The notes under the pieces were generated by a model. The model saw nothing but the letters and a program-made list of their open reading frames with translations, did not search any database and was not told the origin of the DNA. The position numbers and the translations under genes were made by a program. Shown here in pieces: positions 1 to 5,625 of a stretch of 12,433 nt of DNA; the first letter of the stretch is position 1; each line of letters begins with the position of its first letter. This DNA is from Thermoplasmata archaeon (GTDB taxonomy: Archaea > Thermoplasmatota > Thermoplasmata > Thermoplasmatales > GCA-001856825), in the NCBI GenBank assembly GCA_021793855.1, contig JAJYRY010000022.1:1-12433 (forward strand). The letters run 5' to 3'.

Positions 1-293
1 AGCTCCTGTGCTACTTTTTCCGTCTCAAGATACAGGCGTGTAGCAATACCTTTTCTCCTCTCCTGTTCCGAGACAAAAAGAGATTCGACCCACACTACAC
101 CATCAATTATCTTGCACACGATGTAGGCATCCACCTTACCGTCCCCATCCTCCGCGATAAATATGGGGTATTCTGCAGTAACAAAAACATGACTTAACAA
201 CAAACCGTAAGAACTGGGCGTAAAAGGAAACGGTCCATGGTGAGAATGGACCAGTCGGGATTTGACTAAAGTTCTAAGTTGATACTTTCTGCT
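1..293 (-). pseudogene. GNAT N-acetyltransferase fragment, 5' end disrupted, runs off the left edge
   Basis: The minus strand is open from a TAG stop at 294-296 to the window edge. It encodes a typical GNAT core: a beta strand reading FVTAEYPIFIAEDGDGKVDA, then IVCKIIDG, then VESLFVSEQERRKGIATRLY. The last stretch contains the acetyl-CoA pyrophosphate loop R-x-x-G-x-A, which defines the family. The frame has no ATG or GTG start; only TTG codons near 206-211 are available, and these would remove the expected first helix. A second frame begins at an ATG at 338-340 but stops at 266-268 after 24 codons, so one indel near 266-270 could join the two. The proximal part of the frame also reads through the tRNA-like repeat at 243-265. 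I infer a gene broken or rebuilt at its 5' end; a sequencing indel is the alternative. Substrate is unknown. Confidence 0.5.
243..265 (-). repeat. Displaced copy of the tRNA-Ala 3' end (candidate att site)
   Basis: Positions 243-265 match 966-988 at 22 of 23 bases; the only difference is a at 253 versus g at 976. The matched segment covers the 3' half of the T arm, the 3' acceptor strand, the discriminator base and four further bases of tRNA-Ala(CGC). It has the same orientation as the gene and sits 723 bp away on its 3' side. This is the geometry left by integrases that recombine at tRNA 3' ends: the intact tRNA stays at one border and the displaced 3' fragment marks the other. Integration is an inference, because no integrase lies between the repeats. 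Confidence 0.7.
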
Positions 294-390
294 CTACACA
301 AACAAAGGAAACTATCCATTACATCATAATACCTTGGCATTACTCGACGCCTGTGTCCAAATTGGCTGAAAGACAAGAGTTATATTGTCA

Positions 391-398
391 TTATACAT
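391..398 (+). promoter_or_regulatory. TATA box of the toxin-antitoxin operon
   Basis: TTATACAT is centred about 25 bases before the ATG at 419, the usual archaeal spacing for a leaderless transcript. It supports the ATG at 419 rather than the upstream in-frame GTG at 353, because placing the start at 353 would put this promoter inside the gene. TATAC/GTATA half-sites follow at 403-407 and 411-415. Confidence 0.5.
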
Positions 399-402
399 TA
401 GT

Positions 403-415
403 TATACAGGGTATA
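403..415. promoter_or_regulatory. Candidate antitoxin operator (inverted repeat)
   Basis: TATAC at 403-407 and GTATA at 411-415 form a perfect 5-bp inverted repeat with a 3-bp spacer. It lies between the TATA box and the ATG at 419. The position over the probable transcription start suits autorepression by an antitoxin or toxin-antitoxin complex, which is usual for such operons. The short arms and AT-rich setting mean chance cannot be excluded. Confidence 0.35.
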
Positions 416-418
416 TAC

Positions 419-661
419 ATGGATTACACCACCATACAAATTAGCCGATCTACAAGAGAGAAACTGAATGGGCTAAGAGCATACAAGAGGATGACATATG
501 ATGAGTTGCTGAATGCACTCATGTCACTAATTCCTGAGGGAGATGATGAAGGAGTTTACACTGAGGATTTTAGGGCTTCCCTGCTTAGAGGCCTCCTTGA
601 TATGAAAGAGAAGAAGACACACACCTCAGAAGAAGTGAAGAAGCAGTTGGGAATCCAGTGA
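419..661 (+). CDS. RelB-like antitoxin, ribbon-helix-helix type (probable)
   Basis: This 80-residue protein starts at the ATG at 419. A longer in-frame version from GTG 353 would add 22 residues that span the promoter, so I reject it. The N-terminus (DYTTIQISRSTREKLNGLRA) has the short beta strand followed by a helix expected of an archaeal ribbon-helix-helix DNA-binding antitoxin. The acidic middle (IPEGDDEGVYTEDF) is a linker, and the charged tail (KKTHTSEEVKKQLG) resembles the toxin-binding end of RelB-type antitoxins. The stop codon overlaps the toxin start by 4 bp (GTGA at 658-661), so the two are translationally coupled. The likely role is to neutralise the following RelE-like toxin and repress the operon. 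The family call rests on context and fold pattern more than on a diagnostic motif. Confidence 0.7.
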   Translation: MDYTTIQISRSTREKLNGLRAYKRMTYDELLNALMSLIPEGDDEGVYTEDFRASLLRGLLDMKEKKTHTSEEVKKQLGIQ

Positions 662-912
662 CAGACTTTGAAGTTGAATATTCAGAGGAATCTCTTTTTC
701 AGCTTCGAGGCCTGGATATTCCTGTATCCAAGAGGATTATCCACAAGATAGAAAGCACAAGAAGTGATCCGCACAGGTTCTTTGTGAGATTAGTCGGGAG
801 GACAGAGTACAAGTTACGAGTCGGTGACTACAGAGTGATTGTGGACATTGAAGAAAATCGAAGAGTTATCATTGTTAGATCACTGGGTCATAGAAGGAAC
901 ATCTACAAGTGA
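658..912 (+). CDS. RelE/ParE-family toxin
   Basis: This 84-residue protein has the compact RelE/ParE layout. An N-terminal strand (FEVEYSEESLFQL) leads into a helical region with basic residues (ISKR-like, KIESTRSDPHRF). The classic core LVGRTEYKLRVGDYRVIVDIEE follows, and the last strand is VIIVRSLGHRRNIYK. The LRVGDYRVI and GHRxxIY signatures are characteristic of RelE-superfamily toxins. Archaeal members typically cleave ribosome-bound mRNA, using basic residues such as the conserved Arg and the C-terminal His-Arg-Arg. The GTG start overlaps the antitoxin stop by 4 bp. The pair is the only cargo between the tRNA-Ala gene and its displaced 3' copy. Activity (RelE mRNase or ParE-like) cannot be decided from sequence alone. 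Confidence 0.85.
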   Translation: MTDFEVEYSEESLFQLRGLDIPVSKRIIHKIESTRSDPHRFFVRLVGRTEYKLRVGDYRVIVDIEENRRVIIVRSLGHRRNIYK

Positions 913-920
913 CTAGTCTC

Positions 921-954
921 ACTTTCTTGATCGTGTTTTTACAATCATGAAAGT
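921..954. terminator. Inverted repeat after the toxin gene (possible terminator or island-end site)
   Basis: Arms at 921-931 and 944-954 pair at 10 of 11 positions around a 12-base loop that contains a run of five T. The repeat starts 8 bases after the toxin stop and ends 15 bases before the tRNA-Ala 3' end. It could terminate the toxin-antitoxin transcript or mark the right border of the island. No strong T tract follows the second arm. Confidence 0.35.
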
Positions 955-969
955 CAATTGAGGTTAGAA

Positions 970-1041
970 TGGACCGGTCGGGATTTGAACCCGAGACCTC
1001 TTGCTTGCGAAGCAAGCGATCTTCCGCTGATCTACCGGCCC
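970..1041 (-). tRNA. tRNA-Ala (anticodon CGC)
   Basis: The minus strand folds into a full cloverleaf of 72 bases. The acceptor stem is GGGCCGG with CCGGTCC, the D stem is GATC/GATC, and the anticodon stem is CTTGC/GCAAG with loop TTCGCAA (anticodon CGC). The T stem is TCGGG/CCCGA with loop TTCAAAT, and the discriminator is A. The third acceptor pair is G-U, the identity element read by alanyl-tRNA synthetase, which confirms alanine. CCA is not encoded and no intron is seen. It begins 11 bases after the prpB stop. A TATA-like AAAAATAAT at 1060-1068, inside the last prpB codons, lies at promoter distance. Its 3' end is duplicated at 243-265. Confidence 0.97.
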
Positions 1042-1052
1042 GAAGTGGCGGA

Positions 1053-1955
1053 TTACCGCATTATTTTTGTAGATTTCTCTTTCAATTTCTTGTCTTCGTC
1101 TTCGTACGATGAATAGTTTATCAAATCATAATATTCTTTTCTGGACATCACCTTTGAGATAAATTCCCTCTGAGTTCCTTTCTTGGACAGATCAGAATAG
1201 ACTTCGTCTATCTTCTTGAGCGCCCCCCTGAACGCAGTCAGAGGGAAAATCACTATTCTGTAGCCCAGTTTCTCTAATTCTTTAGCGGAAAGAAGCGGAC
1301 TCTTTCCAAATTCCGTCATGTTTGCTAGCAGTATTCCTTTGACTTTTTTTGCAAATTCCTTGAATTCTTCTTCTGATTCCAGGGCCTCCGGGAATATTCC
1401 ATCTGCTCCTGCCCTCTGGTAGAGCTTTGCACGCTCTATAGCACTGTCAATCCCATCCACGCTTCTTGCATCAGTTCTTGCAATCACTATGAAATCCTTG
1501 TTCTTCTTTGACTTGCTTGCCGCCTGAATCTTTTCGACCATCTCTTCTACTTCAACCAGTTTCTTTCCCTCCAGATGACCGCATTTCTTTGGTAAAACCT
1601 GATCTTCGATGTGAATTGCAGAAGCCCCAGCCCTCTCAATCTCCTTCACCGTTCTTTCAACATTCAGTACTTCTCCAAAGCCAGTGTCCACATCAACTAT
1701 TAATGGGAGTCCACTAACTAGCTTTATTCTTCTAACCTCTTCAACCACATCACTCAAACTCGTAAGAGATAGATCTGGCAAACCCATACCGCCTGCTACT
1801 CCAGATCCAGAAAGGTAAAGGGCTCTGAATCCGTGTTTTTCTGCAATCAACGCACTTATCCCGTTAAAAACTCCAGGAGTAACAACTATACCCCTTGAAA
1901 TGAGTCTTCTGAGTTCTGTTGGGTCAGAACCGCCACCATTCGTTATCTCAGTCAT
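1053..1955 (-). CDS. prpB: 2-methylisocitrate lyase (isocitrate lyase/PEP mutase superfamily)
   Basis: This 300-residue protein matches the length of bacterial PrpB (about 296). It should cleave 2-methylisocitrate to pyruvate and succinate, the last step of the methylcitrate cycle for propionyl-CoA disposal, in the cytoplasm. Visible motifs are LYLSGSGVA near 47-54, the Mg-binding VDVDTGFG at 87-94, IEDQ at 116-119, and the catalytic loop KKCGH at 123-127 with Cys125. These are followed by IARTDA at 158-163, FPEA at 188-191 and NMTEFG at 212-217; the C-terminal INYSSYE resembles the PrpB ending. The KKCGH loop and overall length separate it from PEP mutase and from longer isocitrate lyases. 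A GAGATGA sequence 6 bases before the ATG resembles a ribosome binding site. It lies 62 bases downstream of the PhoU-like gene on the same strand. No prpC or prpD is in the window. Confidence 0.88.
   Translation of the reverse strand: MTEITNGGGSDPTELRRLISRGIVVTPGVFNGISALIAEKHGFRALYLSGSGVAGGMGLPDLSLTSLSDVVEEVRRIKLVSGLPLIVDVDTGFGEVLNVERTVKEIERAGASAIHIEDQVLPKKCGHLEGKKLVEVEEMVEKIQAASKSKKNKDFIVIARTDARSVDGIDSAIERAKLYQRAGADGIFPEALESEEEFKEFAKKVKGILLANMTEFGKSPLLSAKELEKLGYRIVIFPLTAFRGALKKIDEVYSDLSKKGTQREFISKVMSRKEYYDLINYSSYEDEDKKLKEKSTKIMR
1060..1068 (-). promoter_or_regulatory. TATA-like box for tRNA-Ala inside the prpB 3' end
   Basis: Read on the minus strand this is AAAAATAAT, centred 23 bases before the first base of tRNA-Ala at 1041. 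It lies within the final codons of prpB, so the tRNA could have its own promoter or be co-transcribed with prpB and processed. Confidence 0.35.
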
Positions 1956-2004
1956 TTCTATTCATCTCTTTTTTACCAGTCTTGTTCACTACCATTCATC
2001 ACTT

Positions 2005-2012
2005 GATATATT
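2005..2012 (-). promoter_or_regulatory. TATA-like box upstream of prpB
   Basis: AATATATC on the minus strand lies about 53 bases before the prpB ATG. It predicts a leader of roughly 28 bases that carries the GAGATGA ribosome-binding-like sequence. It sits just downstream of the PhoU-like gene's stop, so prpB could be transcribed independently. Confidence 0.35.
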
Positions 2013-2017
2013 GTCCC

Positions 2018-2968
2018 TTACTCGAAGTAGTCCATTATCAGCTCGCATATATCCGTTGAATACAAGGCTATCCTTTCTGCGTCCTCAAGTATTTCCGCCA
2101 ATAGAATCCCGTCTGCTTTACCCCTGAGGGAGCGATTTATGTTGTCCCTTTCACTCTTGAAATATTCCTTCTTTGAGATTTCGAGATTTGCGCTGAGCAC
2201 GTCCTTCTTGAAAAAGTACTCCATAGACCTGTTCATTATCTCGGTGGCAGATTTGATGTAATTCTTCAAGTCTGAATTGTTCAGTTTCTTCTGTCCGAGG
2301 AGACTGTATATTCTCAATCCGTGGTCAGCTATCCTTTCCAGTGCTCTGGAAACCAGCAGATAGGAGAGCGCTTCTGACGAAGAAATATTGTTCAACTGCA
2401 GTACGGAATAATCCTTCAAACTCTGGCTGAACAGTCTCTGGATGTAAATGTTGAATTTGTCGACCTCATCCTCTTTTTGAAGAATGTAGTCAAGTGGGAT
2501 CTTCTGATCACTGATCGATTCCGTCACTATGCTCCTCACGAGGGTGACCATTCTCCTCATACCCTTCTCGAATGTGAGCATTGGAAGGGAAATAAGGTCC
2601 TCCAGTGTTGCCTCATTCTTTTTTTCATCGATGATCTCGAATCCTATTGTGAATTCCAGGAACCTGTGTATCACATCATCCATCGCCTTCTTGTCCTCTG
2701 ACCGGATGTTTATTCTCTTGACCCCCTGGATGTATTTGGAGATCAGCATCCTCATCTCGTTTTCCATATCTGCATTCTTCTTGATATCCATCACTGCTCC
2801 GGTGGAAGTCTGGCTCTTTTCAAAAGGTTCCATCATAATTCCACCCTTGTCGTTGTAATTGAGCATAACCTTAGAACCAACCTTTAAATCGAAGTTCTGA
2901 CACCAGACCTTTGGAAGTGATACCACAAGAGTGCTTCCCCCTGTTTTCTGTATCTTTCTTATTTCCAC
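2018..2968 (-). CDS. AbrB-PhoU fusion regulator (archaeal phosphate uptake regulator family)
   Basis: This 316-residue protein joins two recognisable parts. Residues 1-50 (IRKIQKTGGSTLVVSLPKVWCQNFDLKVGSKVML) form a SpoVT/AbrB-type swapped-hairpin DNA-binding domain with the typical GG-S-xx-VSLPK-W pattern. Residues about 70-316 are all-helical and PhoU-like, including a repeated E/D-rich stretch (LQKEDEVDKFNIYIQRLF and LLAEILEDAERIALYSTDICELIMDYF) of the kind that coordinates metal in PhoU. Such fusions are common in archaea and are annotated as phosphate uptake regulators, but binding sites and targets are mostly unproven. No pst transport genes are in the window. Translation starts at GTG 2966-2968. 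The upstream region holds TATA-like sequences at 2985-2993 and about 3001-3010. The start is plausible because the AbrB fold begins at once. Confidence 0.82.
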   Translation of the reverse strand: MEIRKIQKTGGSTLVVSLPKVWCQNFDLKVGSKVMLNYNDKGGIMMEPFEKSQTSTGAVMDIKKNADMENEMRMLISKYIQGVKRINIRSEDKKAMDDVIHRFLEFTIGFEIIDEKKNEATLEDLISLPMLTFEKGMRRMVTLVRSIVTESISDQKIPLDYILQKEDEVDKFNIYIQRLFSQSLKDYSVLQLNNISSSEALSYLLVSRALERIADHGLRIYSLLGQKKLNNSDLKNYIKSATEIMNRSMEYFFKKDVLSANLEISKKEYFKSERDNINRSLRGKADGILLAEILEDAERIALYSTDICELIMDYFE

Positions 2969-2984
2969 ACTGATGGATTGTCAT

Positions 2985-2993
2985 CTTATATTT
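2985..2993 (-). promoter_or_regulatory. TATA-like box of the AbrB-PhoU gene
   Basis: AAATATAAG on the minus strand lies about 21 bases before the GTG start at 2968. This is consistent with a leaderless or near-leaderless transcript. A second AT-rich TATA-like run lies at 3001-3012. Confidence 0.35.
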
Positions 2994-3097
2994 GAATGTG
3001 CTTATATTATAATCCGTCTTATTCTTGAGCTAATTTCTTCTTTTCTTGGAGGTGTGTAAAATTGTGTTACTTTATATAAGAATTATTTTCAAAGATC

Positions 3098-3181
3098 ATG
3101 ATTAGAGTGATTGTTATACGCACAACTACAGCGGGTTGCAGGAGTGATTACATAGATTTTTGCGCCAATTTCTACAAATAA
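3098..3181 (+). CDS. Possible 27-codon leaderless small ORF
   Basis: An ATG at 3098 opens a 27-codon frame (MIRVIVIRTTTAGCRSDYID then seven more residues) ending in TAA at 3179-3181. A strong TATA sequence, TTTATATAAG at 3071-3080, is centred about 23 bases before the ATG, the spacing used for leaderless archaeal messages. No family is recognised. The frame is short enough to arise by chance, and the same promoter could instead drive a noncoding RNA or a long leader toward tes. Confidence 0.2.
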   Translation: MIRVIVIRTTTAGCRSDYIDFCANFYK

Positions 3182-3212
3182 AATAAAAGGCAGTTTAAAT
3201 ATTTCTGTTATT

Positions 3213-3246
3213 AGCTAGGAAAGATACAATACCGCCTTTCTTAGCT
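3213..3246. promoter_or_regulatory. Inverted repeat upstream of tes
   Basis: AGCTAGGAAAG at 3213-3223 pairs with CTTTCTTAGCT at 3236-3246 over 10 of 11 positions plus one G-U pair, around a 12-base loop. It lies between a TATA-like TTTAAATA near 3194-3201 and the tes core promoter at 3266-3272. It could be an operator for a repressor or activator of tes or, if transcribed, an RNA hairpin. Confidence 0.35.
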
Positions 3247-3265
3247 GTAGTAAATACAAAAGCTC

Positions 3266-3272
3266 TTTAATA
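3266..3272 (+). promoter_or_regulatory. TATA box of tes
   Basis: TTTAATA is centred 24 bases before the ATG at 3293, predicting a leaderless tes mRNA. No Shine-Dalgarno-like sequence precedes the ATG, which fits leaderless initiation. Confidence 0.45.
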
Positions 3273-3292
3273 GGGTCATAATTTGTAGCGCT

Positions 3293-5035
3293 ATGGATCA
3301 AGCATTCGAATCCATACTATCTCCGGAATTCGAAATCAGTCCAAATTCAAAGATGAAAAATTTGGATGAAGTTTACGAGAAATTCGGCCATTTGATCAAC
3401 CCCGGTATGTTAGCCATCAGAGTAACGGCATCTCTGTGTCCAGAGTGTGTTGCAGAAAACAAGTTTGACAGGATGAAGATTCCTGCCCTGGTCTATGCAG
3501 AGGGTGGCGAGGTCAGAATGATCAAGGAGTGCCCGGAACACGGTGTTACGAAGGAGAAGTATTGGGAAGACTATGACATGTACATGAAGGCTAAGAAGTG
3601 GCTTGACAAGGGTATCAAACTTGAGAACCCTATGATCAGCCTTGCCGCAGAAAAGATCAATTGCCCGACTCACTGCGGTCTTTGCGTCAAACACAAGAGC
3701 CACACTGGACTGGGAAACGTTGTTCTCACAAACAGATGCGATCTATCGTGCTGGTACTGTTTCTTCTATGCAAAGGAGAACGACCCCATTTACGAGCCGA
3801 CCCAAGAGCAAATTAGGATGATGCTCAGGAGAATGAGGAATGAGAAGCCAGTTGGAGCCAACGCAGTTCAGCTCACTGGTGGAGAGCCAACGATGAGAGA
3901 GGACCTCCCTGAAATCATAAAGATCGCAAGGGAAGAGGGATATGAGCACGTCCAGCTGAATACAAACAGCATCAGGGCATCCAGGGATTTAGAATTTATA
4001 GAGAAGTGCCGTGACGCTGGGTCAAACGTTATCTACACATCATTCGATGGTGTGACCCCTAGATCGAATCCGAAGAACTTCTGGGAAATCCCGGAAGCGC
4101 TGAATACATACAGAAAGGCAAACGTTGGAGTTGTACTTGTTCCGACTGTTATCGGTGGAGTCAATGACGGTGAGCTTGGAGATATAATTAAGTTTGGTCT
4201 CTCTAACATTGACGTTGTTCGAAGCGTAAACTTCCAGCCAGTTTCACTCGTTGGAAGAATGCCAGACAAACTCAGAGAGAGACAGAGGGTCACGATACCA
4301 GGCTGCATCAAGAAGATCGAAGCACAGACTGATGGAGCTATTGGAAGGGAAGCATTCTTCACTGTTCCAAGCACCACTGCAGTCACAAACTTCGTAGAAG
4401 CACTGAAGGGCAAGCCTACCTATAGGTTGAGCATTCACTTCGCTTGCGGAATGGGAACATACATATTCAAGCAACCGGACGGATCGATCATACCCATCAC
4501 GAAGTTCATAGACGTGGAAGGGCTGTTCGAGTATCTGAACGAGTTGTCCACCGACATAAACGAGTCTAAAGTGAAGTCCCTTAAGAAAGCATCTGCACTG
4601 ACTGCACTCCTGAGAAAACTGAATACTTTCGTTGACGAAAAGCACGCACCGGAAGGCTTCAAGATGAGGGAAATGATATTCGGAGCATTCACTGGCGGAG
4701 ACTACCACGGACTGAAAGCTTTCCATTACAAGTCAATGTTCGTTGGATTCATGCACTTCATGGATCCTTACACGTACGATGTCGACAGGGTGGAGAGATG
4801 CGATATCCACTACGCTATGCCAGACGGCAAGGTAGTTCCTTTCTGCGCCTTCAACGTTATACCTGAGCTTTACAGGGATGCAACCCAGAGGAGATTCTCC
4901 ATGGAACCAAAGGCCTATGAAGAGAAGACAGGGAAGATCCTCAAAGAGGAGAAATTCTTCAGGAAGTATTCTGACGAAGACAAAGCAAAGGTAATAGCTT
5001 ACTACGAGAACTCGATCGGAAGAAAGATAGCTTAA
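3293..5035 (+). CDS. tes: Tetraether lipid synthase, radical SAM (Tes/GDGT-MAS family)
   Basis: This 580-residue radical SAM protein has the layout of archaeal tetraether synthases, which join the phytanyl tails of two archaeol lipids by carbon-carbon bonds to make membrane-spanning GDGT lipids. A Cys-rich N-terminal region (C49, C52 and C80, then C124, C128 and C131 in NCPTHCGLC) precedes the radical SAM motif CDLSCWYC (C149, C153, C156). That motif holds the SAM-cleaving 4Fe-4S cluster, and GGEPT at 196-200 binds SAM. The additional Cys residues probably hold further metal or cluster sites. A C-terminal region (MHFMDPYTYDVDRVERCDIHYAMPDGKVVPFCAF, described here by its key Cys residues) contributes two more cysteines. 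The family is required for tetraether membranes, as expected in Thermoplasmatales. The gene is monocistronic, leaderless by TATA position, and ends 2 bp from the purN stop on the other strand. The family call rests on recalled resemblance; the radical SAM class is certain. Confidence 0.88.
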   Translation: MDQAFESILSPEFEISPNSKMKNLDEVYEKFGHLINPGMLAIRVTASLCPECVAENKFDRMKIPALVYAEGGEVRMIKECPEHGVTKEKYWEDYDMYMKAKKWLDKGIKLENPMISLAAEKINCPTHCGLCVKHKSHTGLGNVVLTNRCDLSCWYCFFYAKENDPIYEPTQEQIRMMLRRMRNEKPVGANAVQLTGGEPTMREDLPEIIKIAREEGYEHVQLNTNSIRASRDLEFIEKCRDAGSNVIYTSFDGVTPRSNPKNFWEIPEALNTYRKANVGVVLVPTVIGGVNDGELGDIIKFGLSNIDVVRSVNFQPVSLVGRMPDKLRERQRVTIPGCIKKIEAQTDGAIGREAFFTVPSTTAVTNFVEALKGKPTYRLSIHFACGMGTYIFKQPDGSIIPITKFIDVEGLFEYLNELSTDINESKVKSLKKASALTALLRKLNTFVDEKHAPEGFKMREMIFGAFTGGDYHGLKAFHYKSMFVGFMHFMDPYTYDVDRVERCDIHYAMPDGKVVPFCAFNVIPELYRDATQRRFSMEPKAYEEKTGKILKEEKFFRKYSDEDKAKVIAYYENSIGRKIA

Positions 5036-5037
5036 AC

Positions 5038-5625
5038 TTAGGAAAAGATTACTCTTTTCCTTTCTATTTTATATTCCTTTTCACTCATTAGTTTGATCGC
5101 TTCTACGAGTATCTGATGCTCTAGGGGGTGCGTTCTTTCTAGGAGACTTTCAGGAGTATCATCGTCCATCACTTCCAGACATTTCTGCAATATTATTGGA
5201 CCACCATCTATGTCATTGGTCACCAGATGAACTGTTGGCCCGGAGACCTTCATCCCACTGTTTAGAATTGCACTGCTCACCGTAGTTCCATACATTCCCT
5301 TCCCACCAAAGAGGGGGAGCAGGGAGGGATGAACATTGATTATGGGCCGAATATTCAAGAGTTCATCGGGAAGTATCCAGAGGAACCCAGCAAGAACTAT
5401 CAAGTCCACTTCTTCGAAAATTGGCTTCAGGATGGAAGTAATGTCCTTTTTCTGGATAACTATTGTGTTGATATTTTTCTTTTCTGCTCTCTTCAAGGCG
5501 TAAGCTTCCGGATTGCTGGAAACAACGTATGAAATCTGTACTTTGGGGAGGTAACCATCGTCGACAGAGTCAATTATGGATTGTAGGTTAGTCCCGTTTC
5601 CGGAAACTAGTACTGCCAATTTCAT
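5038..5625 (-). CDS. purN: Phosphoribosylglycinamide formyltransferase (GAR transformylase)
   Basis: This 195-residue protein transfers formyl from 10-formyltetrahydrofolate to glycinamide ribonucleotide, the third step of purine synthesis, in the cytoplasm. The N-terminal phosphate-binding segment VLVSGNGTNLQSII (residues 6-18) is classic PurN. The catalytic set is Asn97 and His99 in INVHPSLLP and Asp140 in DIDGGPI, matching Asn106, His108 and Asp144 of the E. coli enzyme. The length is slightly short of the usual 200-212. Its ATG at 5623-5625 lies inside the end of dph2, a 38-bp overlap on the same strand, so translation is probably coupled. A homologous formyltransferase of another substrate is possible, but the motif set fits PurN well. 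The 3' end carries the hairpin that may terminate tes. Confidence 0.9.
   Translation of the reverse strand: MKLAVLVSGNGTNLQSIIDSVDDGYLPKVQISYVVSSNPEAYALKRAEKKNINTIVIQKKDITSILKPIFEEVDLIVLAGFLWILPDELLNIRPIINVHPSLLPLFGGKGMYGTTVSSAILNSGMKVSGPTVHLVTNDIDGGPIILQKCLEVMDDDTPESLLERTHPLEHQILVEAIKLMSEKEYKIERKRVIFS
5040..5061 (+). terminator. Terminator-like hairpin just after tes, inside purN
   Basis: A perfect 9-bp stem (AGGAAAAGA at 5040-5048 with TCTTTTCCT at 5053-5061) closes a TTAC loop. It starts 5 bases after the tes stop and is followed on the plus strand by a T-rich stretch through about 5080. The same bases encode the last codons of purN on the minus strand, where no T-rich run follows the stem, so the signal is best assigned to tes. 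Confidence 0.55.

Noticed and set aside
353..418. Longer antitoxin starting at the GTG at 353
   Set aside because: The added 22 residues would span the TATA box and palindrome that fit a leaderless start at 419, and the ribbon-helix-helix strand begins right after the ATG at 419.
4033..4726. Long minus-strand open frames inside tes
   Set aside because: They lie opposite a strongly supported radical SAM gene, show no family motifs and are Ser/Cys-rich as expected of antisense frames.
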